NCBI RefSeq assembly: GCF_007744255.1
Contig: NZ_CP036267.1
Coordinates: 6,026,001 to 6,090,000, forward strand
DNA length: 64,000 nucleotides
From: Thalassoglobus polymorphus
GTDB lineage: Bacteria; Planctomycetota; Planctomycetia; Planctomycetales; Planctomycetaceae
Direction of reading: 5' to 3'
Shown: one piece after another, positions 45,755 to 54,800 of the stretch
How the letters are laid out: every line of letters starts with the position of its first letter
How positions within the stretch are numbered: position 1 is the stretch's first letter
The notes under the pieces: model-generated
What the model saw: the letters and a program-made list of their open reading frames with translations, nothing else
Told to the model about the DNA's origin: nothing
Databases searched by the model: none
Translations under genes and position numbers: made by a program

Positions 45755-46660
45755 ATGAACACTTCTCCTCAACACGATTGCCTGCCTGGACAAGTTCTGA
45801 CTGCTCATCAGGAATCGGCAACAGTGATTTCTCAACGACAACTCGCTGATGGGACCTACGCTGTGCGCATCGCAGCACCACAAATGGCATCTGCGATCAG
45901 GCCGGGGCAATTCTTCATGATTCGCCCCGCGAACGGAACAGACCCGCTTCTCGGGAGACCTTTCGCCTTGTACGACACCGTCGTCGACGACTCCGGGGCT
46001 CCAGTCGCCTTTGAGTTTGCTTATCACGTGATTGGCAAGATGACCAGTTTGATGAGTCATTGGTCAGAAGGTGAAGAAGTGGAACTCTCGGGACCATTTG
46101 GGAACGGGTTCCCGGTTTACGAAGGTCAGCATTTACTTTGTGTAGGTGGAGGAATTGGTTACACACCGTTTCTGGCAGTCTCCCGAGAAGTTCTCGGTCA
46201 GCGAAAGTACGGAAATGATTCCGACCGTTACGAAGGAGCTGAACCTGCGAATCGCGTGACGTTTTGTTACGGATCTCAAACGAAATCAGTCGTTGCTGAT
46301 CTTTCCGACTTCGGCGACCTTGAAGGTCTGGAAATACAAATTTCCACCGATGATGGAACGGCAGGGCACCACGGGCTGGTGACTGATCTCGTCAACGAGA
46401 TACTTGCTCGAAGTGGAAGCGAACGGCCAGATGGCGTTTATTGCTGCGGTCCCGAACCTATGATGCACGCAGTTGCCCGAATTTGTGCTGCGGCAAATCT
46501 CCCCTGTTGGCTATCGCTGGAGACTCCGATGGCGTGCGGCTTCGGTGCTTGCTTCAGTTGCGTTACAAAAGTCCGTATTGAAAATAACGAGTGGGACTAC
46601 CGCCGAACTTGCGTCGAAGGTCCCATCTTCCCAGCTGAGACTCTCGCGATTCCCGAGTGA
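45755..46660 (+). CDS. pyrK: Dihydroorotate dehydrogenase electron transfer subunit
   Basis: PyrK carries electrons from dihydroorotate dehydrogenase (PyrD type B) to NAD in pyrimidine synthesis. The 301 residues have an FAD domain (RPGQFFMIRPANG and LLGRPFALYD), a NAD-binding region (LLCVGGGIGYTPFL and GVYCCGPEPMM), and a [2Fe-2S] cluster loop near the C-terminus (CGFGACFSCVTKV, with a later Cys in RRTCVEGP). No pyrD is visible next to it. Starts at 45704 or 45710 are possible; ATG 45755 (MNTSPQHD) avoids the repeat boundary and I prefer it with moderate confidence. Confidence 0.9.
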   Translation: MNTSPQHDCLPGQVLTAHQESATVISQRQLADGTYAVRIAAPQMASAIRPGQFFMIRPANGTDPLLGRPFALYDTVVDDSGAPVAFEFAYHVIGKMTSLMSHWSEGEEVELSGPFGNGFPVYEGQHLLCVGGGIGYTPFLAVSREVLGQRKYGNDSDRYEGAEPANRVTFCYGSQTKSVVADLSDFGDLEGLEIQISTDDGTAGHHGLVTDLVNEILARSGSERPDGVYCCGPEPMMHAVARICAAANLPCWLSLETPMACGFGACFSCVTKVRIENNEWDYRRTCVEGPIFPAETLAIPE

Positions 46661-46683
46661 CAGCAGGCAATCGGTTCTCGACA

Positions 46684-46727
46684 TTTTAGAACACTTTCGT
46701 GTTTCTTGTGTCCGTGAAGAGCGATTT
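46684..46727. repeat. Family 1 remnant, type B
   Basis: TTTTAGAACACTTTCGTGTT, then TCTTGTGTCCGTGAAGAGCG, follows the type B arm TAGAGTAGTGCTCTACCGTG in reduced form. The left half is missing. Confidence 0.5.
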
Positions 46728-46803
46728 CATTTCATGAATCACTCATCTCCACGAGACTGTTCGTGTACATCTTTTTCAAAACTGCTCTTGAATACTTCGG
46801 TGA

Positions 46804-47793
46804 ATGAACATCACGGGAAATGACGATCATCGACAAAGCCGACCGCTCTTGAAAATGGCGATCAGAGGTGGAGTCTTGTTGTCGGCTGCGACCGTTCTGT
46901 CGTTGTTTGCACAGCATTTCTGGATGTTCGATTTGCTGACCAGTTTTCATGTGCAGTATTCACTGGCACTCATTCTGGTTGTTGGTCTGCTGCTGAGGCA
47001 TCGGCGATGGACGTTTTCAGCTCTGGCGGGAGTTGCGCTCGGGTACAATCTTCTGCTTGTCTTGCCAGTTTATCTCCCAGTTCAGCAACCGTTACAGCAG
47101 GCATCACAGCAACCATCGTCAGAGGGGCGGTCATTGCGTCTCGTTTCAGCGAATGTTCAGACTTCGAATCGAGATCATGCCGAATTTTTGAAATGGATTC
47201 GGAAAGAAGATCCTGACCTGTTTCTCGTCATGGAAGTGGATGATCGATGGATGGCTTCGCTGCGAGAATTGAAGGAGGAGTATCGTCATTCCGTTTCCTT
47301 CGCTCGCAGCGACAACTTTGGAATTGCTCTGTTCAGCAAACTTCCCATGAATGCGGAGATCGTCCACATTGGAGTACGGGAGTTGCCATCGGTTCTTGCT
47401 CGGGTCCAGGTCGATCATCAGGTCGTGACTTTGGTCGGCACACATCCGCTCCCCCCGGGAGGGAAGAAGCTGTCCGGCTGGAGAAACCAGCAGCTCGAAG
47501 CTGTTTCGGAGGTTGTTGGCAGGATCGATGGGCCGAAGATTTTACTGGGCGACTTAAATGTGACACCGTGGTCGCCATATTTCAAAGATGTTCTTGAATC
47601 AACAGGCTTGCGGGACAGCCGCGCGGGATTCGGGATTCAACCAACATGGCCAGCCACGAATCCACTTTTCTGGATTCCAATCGATCACGTCCTCACGAGC
47701 GATGAGGTGCAGGTTCATGAGCGAGAAATCGGGAGCAACAACGGGAGTGATCACTATCCGGTCGTTGTCGATTTCAGTATCGCACAAGATTGA
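46804..47793 (+). CDS. Membrane-anchored endonuclease/exonuclease/phosphatase family protein
   Basis: A 329-residue protein. Three hydrophobic segments fill about 15-95 (GGVLLSAATVLSLFAQHF and YSLALILVVGLLLRH), so it is anchored in the membrane, and the catalytic EEP domain follows (about 105-329). Catalytic-type motifs are VSANVQTSNRDH, ILLGDLNVTPWS and the C-terminal GSNNGSDHYPVVV, with the usual Asn, Asp and His. Members cut nucleic acids, sphingolipids or phosphoinositides; the substrate here is unknown. The active domain probably faces the periplasm. A terminator-like hairpin follows. Confidence 0.88.
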   Translation: MNITGNDDHRQSRPLLKMAIRGGVLLSAATVLSLFAQHFWMFDLLTSFHVQYSLALILVVGLLLRHRRWTFSALAGVALGYNLLLVLPVYLPVQQPLQQASQQPSSEGRSLRLVSANVQTSNRDHAEFLKWIRKEDPDLFLVMEVDDRWMASLRELKEEYRHSVSFARSDNFGIALFSKLPMNAEIVHIGVRELPSVLARVQVDHQVVTLVGTHPLPPGGKKLSGWRNQQLEAVSEVVGRIDGPKILLGDLNVTPWSPYFKDVLESTGLRDSRAGFGIQPTWPATNPLFWIPIDHVLTSDEVQVHEREIGSNNGSDHYPVVVDFSIAQD

Positions 47794-47831
47794 TGCGAGA
47801 AAAGAGAGAGGGGTGTTTTTACGGGTTCAAT

Positions 47832-47861
47832 ATAAAAAGCCGGACATTTCATCTGTCCGGC
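47832..47861 (-). terminator. Terminator of the minus-strand lipoprotein gene
   Basis: GCCGGACA and TGTCCGGC (8 bp) around a 7-base loop, followed on the minus strand by TTTTTATA. It lies between the convergent genes at 47793 and 47895. Confidence 0.8.
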
Positions 47862-47894
47862 GTACAGTCTTGAATACAGCATTCACATCAGCAA

Positions 47895-49004
47895 CTACTG
47901 TGCGGGAGCTTTCGTAATCGTGTGAAGATGGGAGACAAGGTAGACAGGTTTGCCGAGTGGGTCTTTCATGACGGGATCGACTTCACCTTTAAGTTCGACA
48001 ACATCGCCGTCGCTGAGACCTTTTAAGTAGGGACTGGCAGCGAGGGAAAGATGTCCGGCGAACTTGTCTGACTGTTGTGGATTGTCGGAGTAAACGACGC
48101 TCCATGTTCCTGTCGGTTCATCTTTGCTGACGACGCCGCGGAGCCACTTGAAATTCTCATCGTGAGCGAACGGTCCAGTTGCTTCAGAAATCGGTTTGTA
48201 AGACTTGATGTTGCTGGAGTTCTTCAGCATTGGCAGGGGCATCGCTTTGGGAGCGGAATCATTCTGTGATGGTGCCGGTGCTGGGGAACCGAAAGGGTCG
48301 TTTCCAAAGTTCGCCGGAGGAATCGCTTGCATTGGTGGTGCCGCTGGACTGTTAATGTCAATCGCCTCGTCCATTGGAGACGAGTTCGGCGAGATTGGTG
48401 AAATCGGAGCGATTGGAGCAGATGCGGTCGGTGGGCTGTAAACCGAGTTTGGTTGCGCCGGCGAATTGATATTGGATTCTCTCAGCCCATTGTCGATCCC
48501 GCGAATTGGTTCATCCATCGAGGCGGGTTGAATTTCGCTGGCCTGGATCGGTGGCTGAAATGTTCTGGATGCACTGTTGTTGTAGAACGGGCTTCCATTG
48601 GGGCTTGATGGATTGGGGACCGGTTTGTTGATCTCCGTTGATGAATACGGCGGAGCGTCATTACTTGCTCCGCTGGGGTTCGGGATGGGTTGGAGTCCCC
48701 CCCCATTGTTTTGATATGTCGGAGTGCTTGTCCCCGATCCTCCGGGGTAAACTCCTCCAGGGACGACAGTTCCGTTCGGAACATATTGCTGGCCTGGCTG
48801 AAGTGTTTGAATCGGTGCTTGTTGATAGCCACCGGGGTAAGAACCGGGGTAGCTTGAACCGTAAGGCGAGGTCCCGTAGGGGTTCGCCCCGTAACCTCCA
48901 CTGTAGGGGCCGGGTCCATAAGCGCAGCCATTCAGTGTGATTAAGCACAAGCTGAACAGCGCCAGTGATAGGGGCAAAGTTGGTTTGATGACCGAACTCA
49001 TCAT
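47895..49004 (-). CDS. Low-complexity lipoprotein with a C-terminal globular domain
   Basis: A 369-residue lipoprotein. The signal segment LPLSLALFSLCLITLNGC ends in a lipobox. The mature N-terminal two-thirds are rich in Gly, Tyr, Pro, Ser and Asn (PYGTSPYGSSYPGSYPGG), probably disordered and repetitive. The last 100 residues (KWLRGVVSKDEPTGTWSVVY and DGDVVELKGEVDPV) form a folded beta-rich domain. The role could be in the cell envelope, but I cannot name a family. GAGGA lies before ATG 49004. Confidence 0.82.
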   Translation of the reverse strand: MMSSVIKPTLPLSLALFSLCLITLNGCAYGPGPYSGGYGANPYGTSPYGSSYPGSYPGGYQQAPIQTLQPGQQYVPNGTVVPGGVYPGGSGTSTPTYQNNGGGLQPIPNPSGASNDAPPYSSTEINKPVPNPSSPNGSPFYNNSASRTFQPPIQASEIQPASMDEPIRGIDNGLRESNINSPAQPNSVYSPPTASAPIAPISPISPNSSPMDEAIDINSPAAPPMQAIPPANFGNDPFGSPAPAPSQNDSAPKAMPLPMLKNSSNIKSYKPISEATGPFAHDENFKWLRGVVSKDEPTGTWSVVYSDNPQQSDKFAGHLSLAASPYLKGLSDGDVVELKGEVDPVMKDPLGKPVYLVSHLHTITKAPAQ

Positions 49005-49422
49005 CCAAATCCTCGGTCATGGAGGGAAGGGTGCTTAGAGAGGGATCTCTGAAGCAGAGAGAGGAAAAACGAAGGGAAGGAATCAGCTGGTCGATTGAAC
49101 TCACAGGATGATCGCCTCCATACGAAACCTGTTTTGCTCAATTCGGCCAATCCTGCCGATTGCCTTGGCTGAGGTTGTACCTTGATCGGCAAGAATGTGT
49201 CTATAGCGTTTTTTCAGTAAAAATGGCTCTCTTTCAAGAATCCTTTAAGAATTCCACGCCAAATGCCATTTTCTTGCCTGAAGTCGCGGAAACTCCCGCT
49301 TGACGATCTTTCCCAAGTCATGGAGAACACTTTTCCCATCAAAAAATCCAATCCTCAGCTGACAGGTCCACTGAATCCTGAAGTGGTCGTGTCATCCTCC
49401 ACCCTCCATTACGGGGACGAAC
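49005..49422. other. Divergent intergenic region between two lipoprotein genes
   Basis: It should contain the promoters of both genes. A plus-strand open frame (49263-49673) overlaps the following gene and has no ribosome site. I see no repeat copy or RNA. Confidence 0.4.
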
Positions 49423-51477
49423 ATGATGTTCCGCCCAAAGTTTGTATTCACTTTCATTTTGCTCGCTGGCCTTGTCGCCCAAGGGTGTACGAACCTGATG
49501 GCCCGGCGAGCCATTATGGATTTCTCAGCGAGTCTGGAGTCGCAAGATCTCGAACAGATCCGAGTGGCGACCTCCAGCGACTTTGGATCGAAAGCATTGC
49601 GGCAACCGGAAGCGATTTCGGACCTGAAGTTGTTGCGATTCCCCAAAGGGGAAGTACGTGTGATTTCAATTGAAGCGATCGACGAGGTCACGAAAATGGC
49701 GACAGTCGCGATCGGTGAGGAAGATAACGCAAAAGAGGTTGACTATAAGTTGACTCTCGATCGGGAGACCGGTCGCTGGGTTGTCGATGACGTCATTCTT
49801 AGTCAGGACGATACGACTGGTCGGGAAATTCGTCGATCAGTGACCGATCAAATGGACTTGTTGTTAAGTTGCCGAGAGCTTCTGAAGGATTGGGAATCAG
49901 CTCCACGGTCTGTGAAATTGCAACACTGCACCGAAGAACTTCACGAGCATCTTGCCAAATTGCCACCGAACTGGTTCAAACGTCTTTCCGAGGACGCAGT
50001 CGGTTCTGGCCGACGGTCCACATTCCGACCGGAAGCTCGGTTAAACGGAGATCATGCGGTCGTCGTTGCCCCGCATCAGGACGGAAGCCTGTTTGTTGAG
50101 TATCGAAAAGAGCTCAACAATTGGAAGGTTCAGAATATTGCGATTGAGCCAAAGGGCAAAGGAGATACTGGTGTGCGTTCGCTGATGACTCTGGCAAAAA
50201 CCTTGAACTCGTCTGCTGAGTTTCTCGCGAGTTTTGCTGCCGGTGACGTCGATCAGCTTGCCGAGACAGCTTCTCCCGCATTTTATAAGCAATCACTTCT
50301 CAATGCAGATTTAGATTCCATTCGATTGCCCGTTGAGATGATGATTGCAGATGAGTACGACGCAAAGCAGCACAAGGACCGAACCGAACTTCTCCTCGAA
50401 GCGAACGGAACAACTTACATGTTAACTGTACGCACCGTTGACCTCGAGAACGAAGATGGTTCGCCACGTGCTGCGGAGCCGAGAGTGGATGAAGTCACAA
50501 TTTTTGAAGCCAACGGCTCAGATGTAAAAAAAATCTCTGCCATGTTGCTTTCAAGCTCAGTTGTGGATTTGTATGTCGAAGCATTGCGGACTCGTAACCT
50601 TCAACAAATTCGGAGCATGTCGAGTAACGACTTCAATGAACGTGTTTGGAAACTGGAAGCTTCTAAACACTTCAAGATTATGCCTTATCCTCACATCGAC
50701 GCTGGTGATCCTGAAGTTCTCTCGACAGTATTCCGAGGCGATATTACTGAAATTACCATCGCTCAGGGTGAGACTCCAATGACCTTCATTCTCCGTTTAG
50801 GCGAAGGCTGGATGACTGTCGACGACGTCATTATGCCAGCTCACAATCGTCCAGTCTCGTTGAAAGCCAACCTGGAGTTGATGCTTCCGATCCATGCTTT
50901 TGCATCCGGCGTGAACCGCGGAGATGTGGATGAAGCCTCGAAGTATTCAGACAGCGGGCTCGATCAAATGATCTGGAGACAGTTGAATTACGTACCTGAT
51001 TTTTCCAAGCAGATGGTGCGGCCATTGATGAGCGAAGTGATGCGGATTTCTCCGAATCAATCGTGGATTGTTGTCCATACCAGCGACGGCACGATTTCAT
51101 CCGAGATCAAGATGGTCCGCAGAGGGGAACGCTATGTGGTGCATGATGTTTCCATGATCAACGAGGCTTCACCAACGAAACAATTTGCCTTTCTCCAAAC
51201 TGCCCGGCAAATGATCGCTGCCGGTCAGCTTCTCCCCAAGGGAGCGACAAAAGCACCAGTCATTCAGGCATCAAGATCAGTTCAGGCAGAAAGCCTTCCA
51301 ACTCAACAGCAACAGCAAGTTGCTCCATACACGGGCATCCCAGACTCCCGTTACGAGCAATCACAATCGCTCATGGGGCAGGAGTTCATCCAGTCACCTG
51401 AACCACCAGTCACGCACCAGGATGGCAATCGTCATAGCTCCTTCGAACCAATTTCGCCCGACCTCTACGCTCGTTAG
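49423..51477 (+). CDS. Large lipoprotein with repeated modules
   Basis: A 684-residue lipoprotein. The signal segment FTFILLAGLVAQGC ends in a lipobox. The mature part appears to contain three or four copies of a module of roughly 160 residues that runs from a helix (SASLESQDLEQIRVATSSDF; LYVEALRTRNLQQIRSMSSNDF without its first two residues) to a strand-rich end (DRETGRWVVDDVILSQ; LGEGWMTVDDVIMPAHNRP). It may be a repeat of an NTF2-like fold, but I cannot confirm this. A Gln/Pro-rich tail follows. Its TAG stop begins a family 1 element. It lies upstream of kinase 3 on the same strand. Confidence 0.82.
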   Translation: MMFRPKFVFTFILLAGLVAQGCTNLMARRAIMDFSASLESQDLEQIRVATSSDFGSKALRQPEAISDLKLLRFPKGEVRVISIEAIDEVTKMATVAIGEEDNAKEVDYKLTLDRETGRWVVDDVILSQDDTTGREIRRSVTDQMDLLLSCRELLKDWESAPRSVKLQHCTEELHEHLAKLPPNWFKRLSEDAVGSGRRSTFRPEARLNGDHAVVVAPHQDGSLFVEYRKELNNWKVQNIAIEPKGKGDTGVRSLMTLAKTLNSSAEFLASFAAGDVDQLAETASPAFYKQSLLNADLDSIRLPVEMMIADEYDAKQHKDRTELLLEANGTTYMLTVRTVDLENEDGSPRAAEPRVDEVTIFEANGSDVKKISAMLLSSSVVDLYVEALRTRNLQQIRSMSSNDFNERVWKLEASKHFKIMPYPHIDAGDPEVLSTVFRGDITEITIAQGETPMTFILRLGEGWMTVDDVIMPAHNRPVSLKANLELMLPIHAFASGVNRGDVDEASKYSDSGLDQMIWRQLNYVPDFSKQMVRPLMSEVMRISPNQSWIVVHTSDGTISSEIKMVRRGERYVVHDVSMINEASPTKQFAFLQTARQMIAAGQLLPKGATKAPVIQASRSVQAESLPTQQQQQVAPYTGIPDSRYEQSQSLMGQEFIQSPEPPVTHQDGNRHSSFEPISPDLYAR

Positions 51478-51510
51478 AGCGGTTTGCTCTGCCGTGTGTC
51501 CGTAGTTCGA
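51474..51510. repeat. Family 1 remnant, type B, with the gene stop
   Basis: TTAGAGCGGTTTGCTCTGCC, then GTGTGTCCGTAG. The TAG at 51475-51477 is the stop of the lipoprotein gene. The rest of the element is lost, and a different hairpin follows. Confidence 0.7.
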
Positions 51511-51852
51511 GAGTGCGCTATTGCACTCTCGGATGTTGGTCTTCAGCCTTGAATATCGGTGATCTTGATCTCTGAAGTCCCTCGCCATGATTGGTGAGAA
51601 CAGGTCCATTTGATCGATGTTCCCGGCACAGGGGGACCGAGTCTCCGAACCCGTAAAAACGTCAATCGGCAAGGCCGCTTTCGGATCTGGCGACCTGATT
51701 TACGTTCAAAAACGATCAACCATGAGCGGAAAGCCCCAGAATCGAAACTTCTGGATGAGAACTTGGCGACAACTGCGGCCTTTTGATGTAGAATCGGGAT
51801 AAGACGTCGCGTTGGTTCCCCTTCACTTTGCTCGGCCGCTTGCTGTTGCCTC
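51478..51852. other. Intergenic region upstream of kinase 3
   Basis: It holds the rest of the repeat remnant, a hairpin at 51508-51531 (CGAGAGTGC and GCACTCTCG around a 6-base loop, no T-run), and no gene I can support. Confidence 0.45.
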
Positions 51853-54800
51853 ATGACTTCAGACTCGCAATCGCTGTCTTTCAAACCCTCTGGACATGTT
51901 CAAGCTGACCTGAAAAAGCTTGGCAAGTACCGGATCGTCCGTCGAATCGGTGCTGGCGGAATGGGGACGGTCTATCTTGCAGAGGACACACTTCTTGGCC
52001 GCACGGTGGCACTGAAAGTCCTTCCTAAAGAGCGCGCCGAAAATCCGATTCTCATCCGCCGCTTTCAATCTGAAGCGCGGGCCTCTGCGATGCTCACTCA
52101 CGATAATATCGTCAGTGTTTTCGATGCAGATCAGGCTGATGGGTATCTTTATATCGCATTGGAATTCGTCGACGGGATTGATCTTCATCAATGGATGAAA
52201 AAGCGGGAACGTATCCCCGTCAAACGATCGATCAACATCATTAAGCAAGTTGCCGCTGCTCTTCAACATGCACATGAGAAGAAACTGGTTCACCGAGACA
52301 TCAAACCAGCGAATATCATGATCGCCAAAGACGGGACCGTCAAACTGGCTGATATGGGTCTGGCCCGTTCCATCGACGAGACACTGGACACCACCATCAC
52401 CCGGGCGGGAACAACCGTTGGCACAGTCGATTATATGTCACCGGAGCAAGCTGCAAACAGTAAGCATGCCGACATTCGCAGCGATATCTATTCGCTCGGC
52501 TGTACCTGGTTTCACATGTTGACAGGTACGCCTCCTTATCCGGAAGGGGATCTGACCAATAAGTTGCGGGCACATTCGGAGAAGCCGATTCCCGATCCGC
52601 GAGACTTCAACGACAGCGTGAGTGAAGCGCTGGTTGCAGTCATTCACCGCATGATGTCCAAGAAGAAACAGGATCGCTACCAGACACCGGATGAACTTCT
52701 GGACGATCTCAACAATACTCCCAATCTGGAGGCTGATTCGAACCAACTTCTCGCCACACTGCTGGCTGAGGAGGAGGACGATGAAATGTCTTTTTCCAGC
52801 GAAGACGATGACTCGCTCGACTTTGTCGTCCAGGAAGAGACTCAATCAAAACTTCTCAAGAAAAGTGAATACCCTACCGCTCCGTCCACGAGTCTGAATG
52901 TTCCTAAGCGAGGCAAGGAGAAAGCAGAACAGTCTGACGACAAGTTGGGGGCCCAGCAGAAACAACGGCCGCCGAAAAGAACTCAAAACGAAGAAGAGTC
53001 TGCCGAGCCCGTCACACAGGAAACCCCGATTCATCGTCAACCGCTTAAGCGTGTTCGCAGTGCTGAGGAACTTCACGAACCAGAGCCAATTGCCCCAACT
53101 CCACGCAAACGGAAGTCGGCCCCGGAAAAAAAGAATGCTTTCAAATCTGACAGTAAAAAGTCTGCTAAGAAAAAGAATTCACAACGACCCAAAGAACAAA
53201 ACAAACCGCAATCAATAAAAAATCCCACGAAAGCGAACCCCGCGAAGAAGAAAAAAGCTGCGCTGACCTCGAAGTCTCTCGGCAAAGAATCGAGATCATC
53301 GAAGAAGTCTGCGCCAGTCTCAATTTCGCTGGACTGGAGAAAGGCTGGGGGGATTCTGATTGGGATCGCAGGAGTGATCGCGTTGTTCTTCTGGGGCTAT
53401 TCAAAGTTTGGAGGAGATTCCGGAATCCCGCTGGTGAATCCGTATGACGAAACCTCTGAGAACGGCACCTCGAAAAATTCGCAGGATCTCGCACTGAACG
53501 AGGAAGGGGTTTCCTCAAAGTCAGAGAAAGACCGCAATCTTCAAAACCAATCAGGGAACTCGCAGACAACAGGAGATCGCGATGCTCGGCAAGGTCTTCC
53601 TCCACGCTGGGTGATTGCCGATCGTGAACGCCCCAAGGACACCAATGTCGAGAGATTCCGCGTCCAAAGAGGACAGAAAGGGCGTTCGACATTTTTGAAT
53701 CTGAGTCAAGCGATCCACTCTGTCAGTGATCGGTCCTGCAACATTGAGCTTCCTCAAGAATTGTACGATGACCTTCAGCCGGTCAGTCTTTCGCTAAAAG
53801 AACGGCTTACAATCCGCGGTGGCGGAGAAGGCTCTGTTCTGACCTATCGTGCTATCTCTCAGGAGGAAACGGAACTCCCGAAACCATGGTTGCGAGTTGA
53901 AGGAGGGGCTCTGGAACTTGTCGGGCTGAACTTCATGATTTCAAATTCGAGTAAACATCCGTTGGAGTTTCTCCAGCTTGATGGGACTGATTTAATTCTC
54001 CGAGATTGCACCTTTACTTCCCTTTCCGATGCCTCCACGACGCTCGCTGCGATTCAGGGGAAATCCTCAAATGGCAACCAGATTCTGATCGATAATTGCC
54101 TGATTCGTGGAGACCATTTCTCCGCGGTGAATATCAAGCATGTCTCTTGCGATCTGTACTGCCACAATTCATTGCTCATTTCAAAGAGCGATCCTCTCGT
54201 GCGCGTTGGAGTCGGACCCGGGAAGGTCGACCAGCATCTTCAAATTTCGAATAGCACATTTTGTGGTGGGACTGCGGGGATTCAGTTCGTCGGACAAGAC
54301 CAAGGTCAGTCATTCGGGAACTGTCGTCTTGACTGGCAACGATCCATTTCCATCGGACAAGCGGCTCCGAGCGCAGCGATTCAACTGGTGAATATCCCTG
54401 CGAAAGAATCGACGAAACAGGTCTCGCTGAAGACTCAACACGTTCTGTTTTTCAATCAGCCAGTTCTCACAGAAGTTGTCGTGGAGAACGTCTCAGTCGA
54501 ATCGGTCTTGAATGTCGAGAAATGGAAATCATTTTGGAAGACCACTCTCCCCGGCAGCGATGTCATAGAAGTTGAACAAGCGGGCGACTTGTTCAAAAAT
54601 CCTGTTCTTGTCACCGCTGCCGATGTCAGCGAGCGATTGAAAGAATTCCTCGAACCAGGTGCAGGCGAACGCTCTCAGTTAGGTGTCGACTTTGAATCTG
54701 TGGCAACCATCGAACCGGTCGCTGTCGAGCGTCAACAAGTACTGGAGAAAATTTCTCATCAAGTTGCTCAACATCAGCCAATGGTCTTCAAGGGGAAGAC

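Noticed and set aside
51508-51531. Hairpin considered as a terminator
   Set aside because: The stem is good but no T-run follows on either strand.
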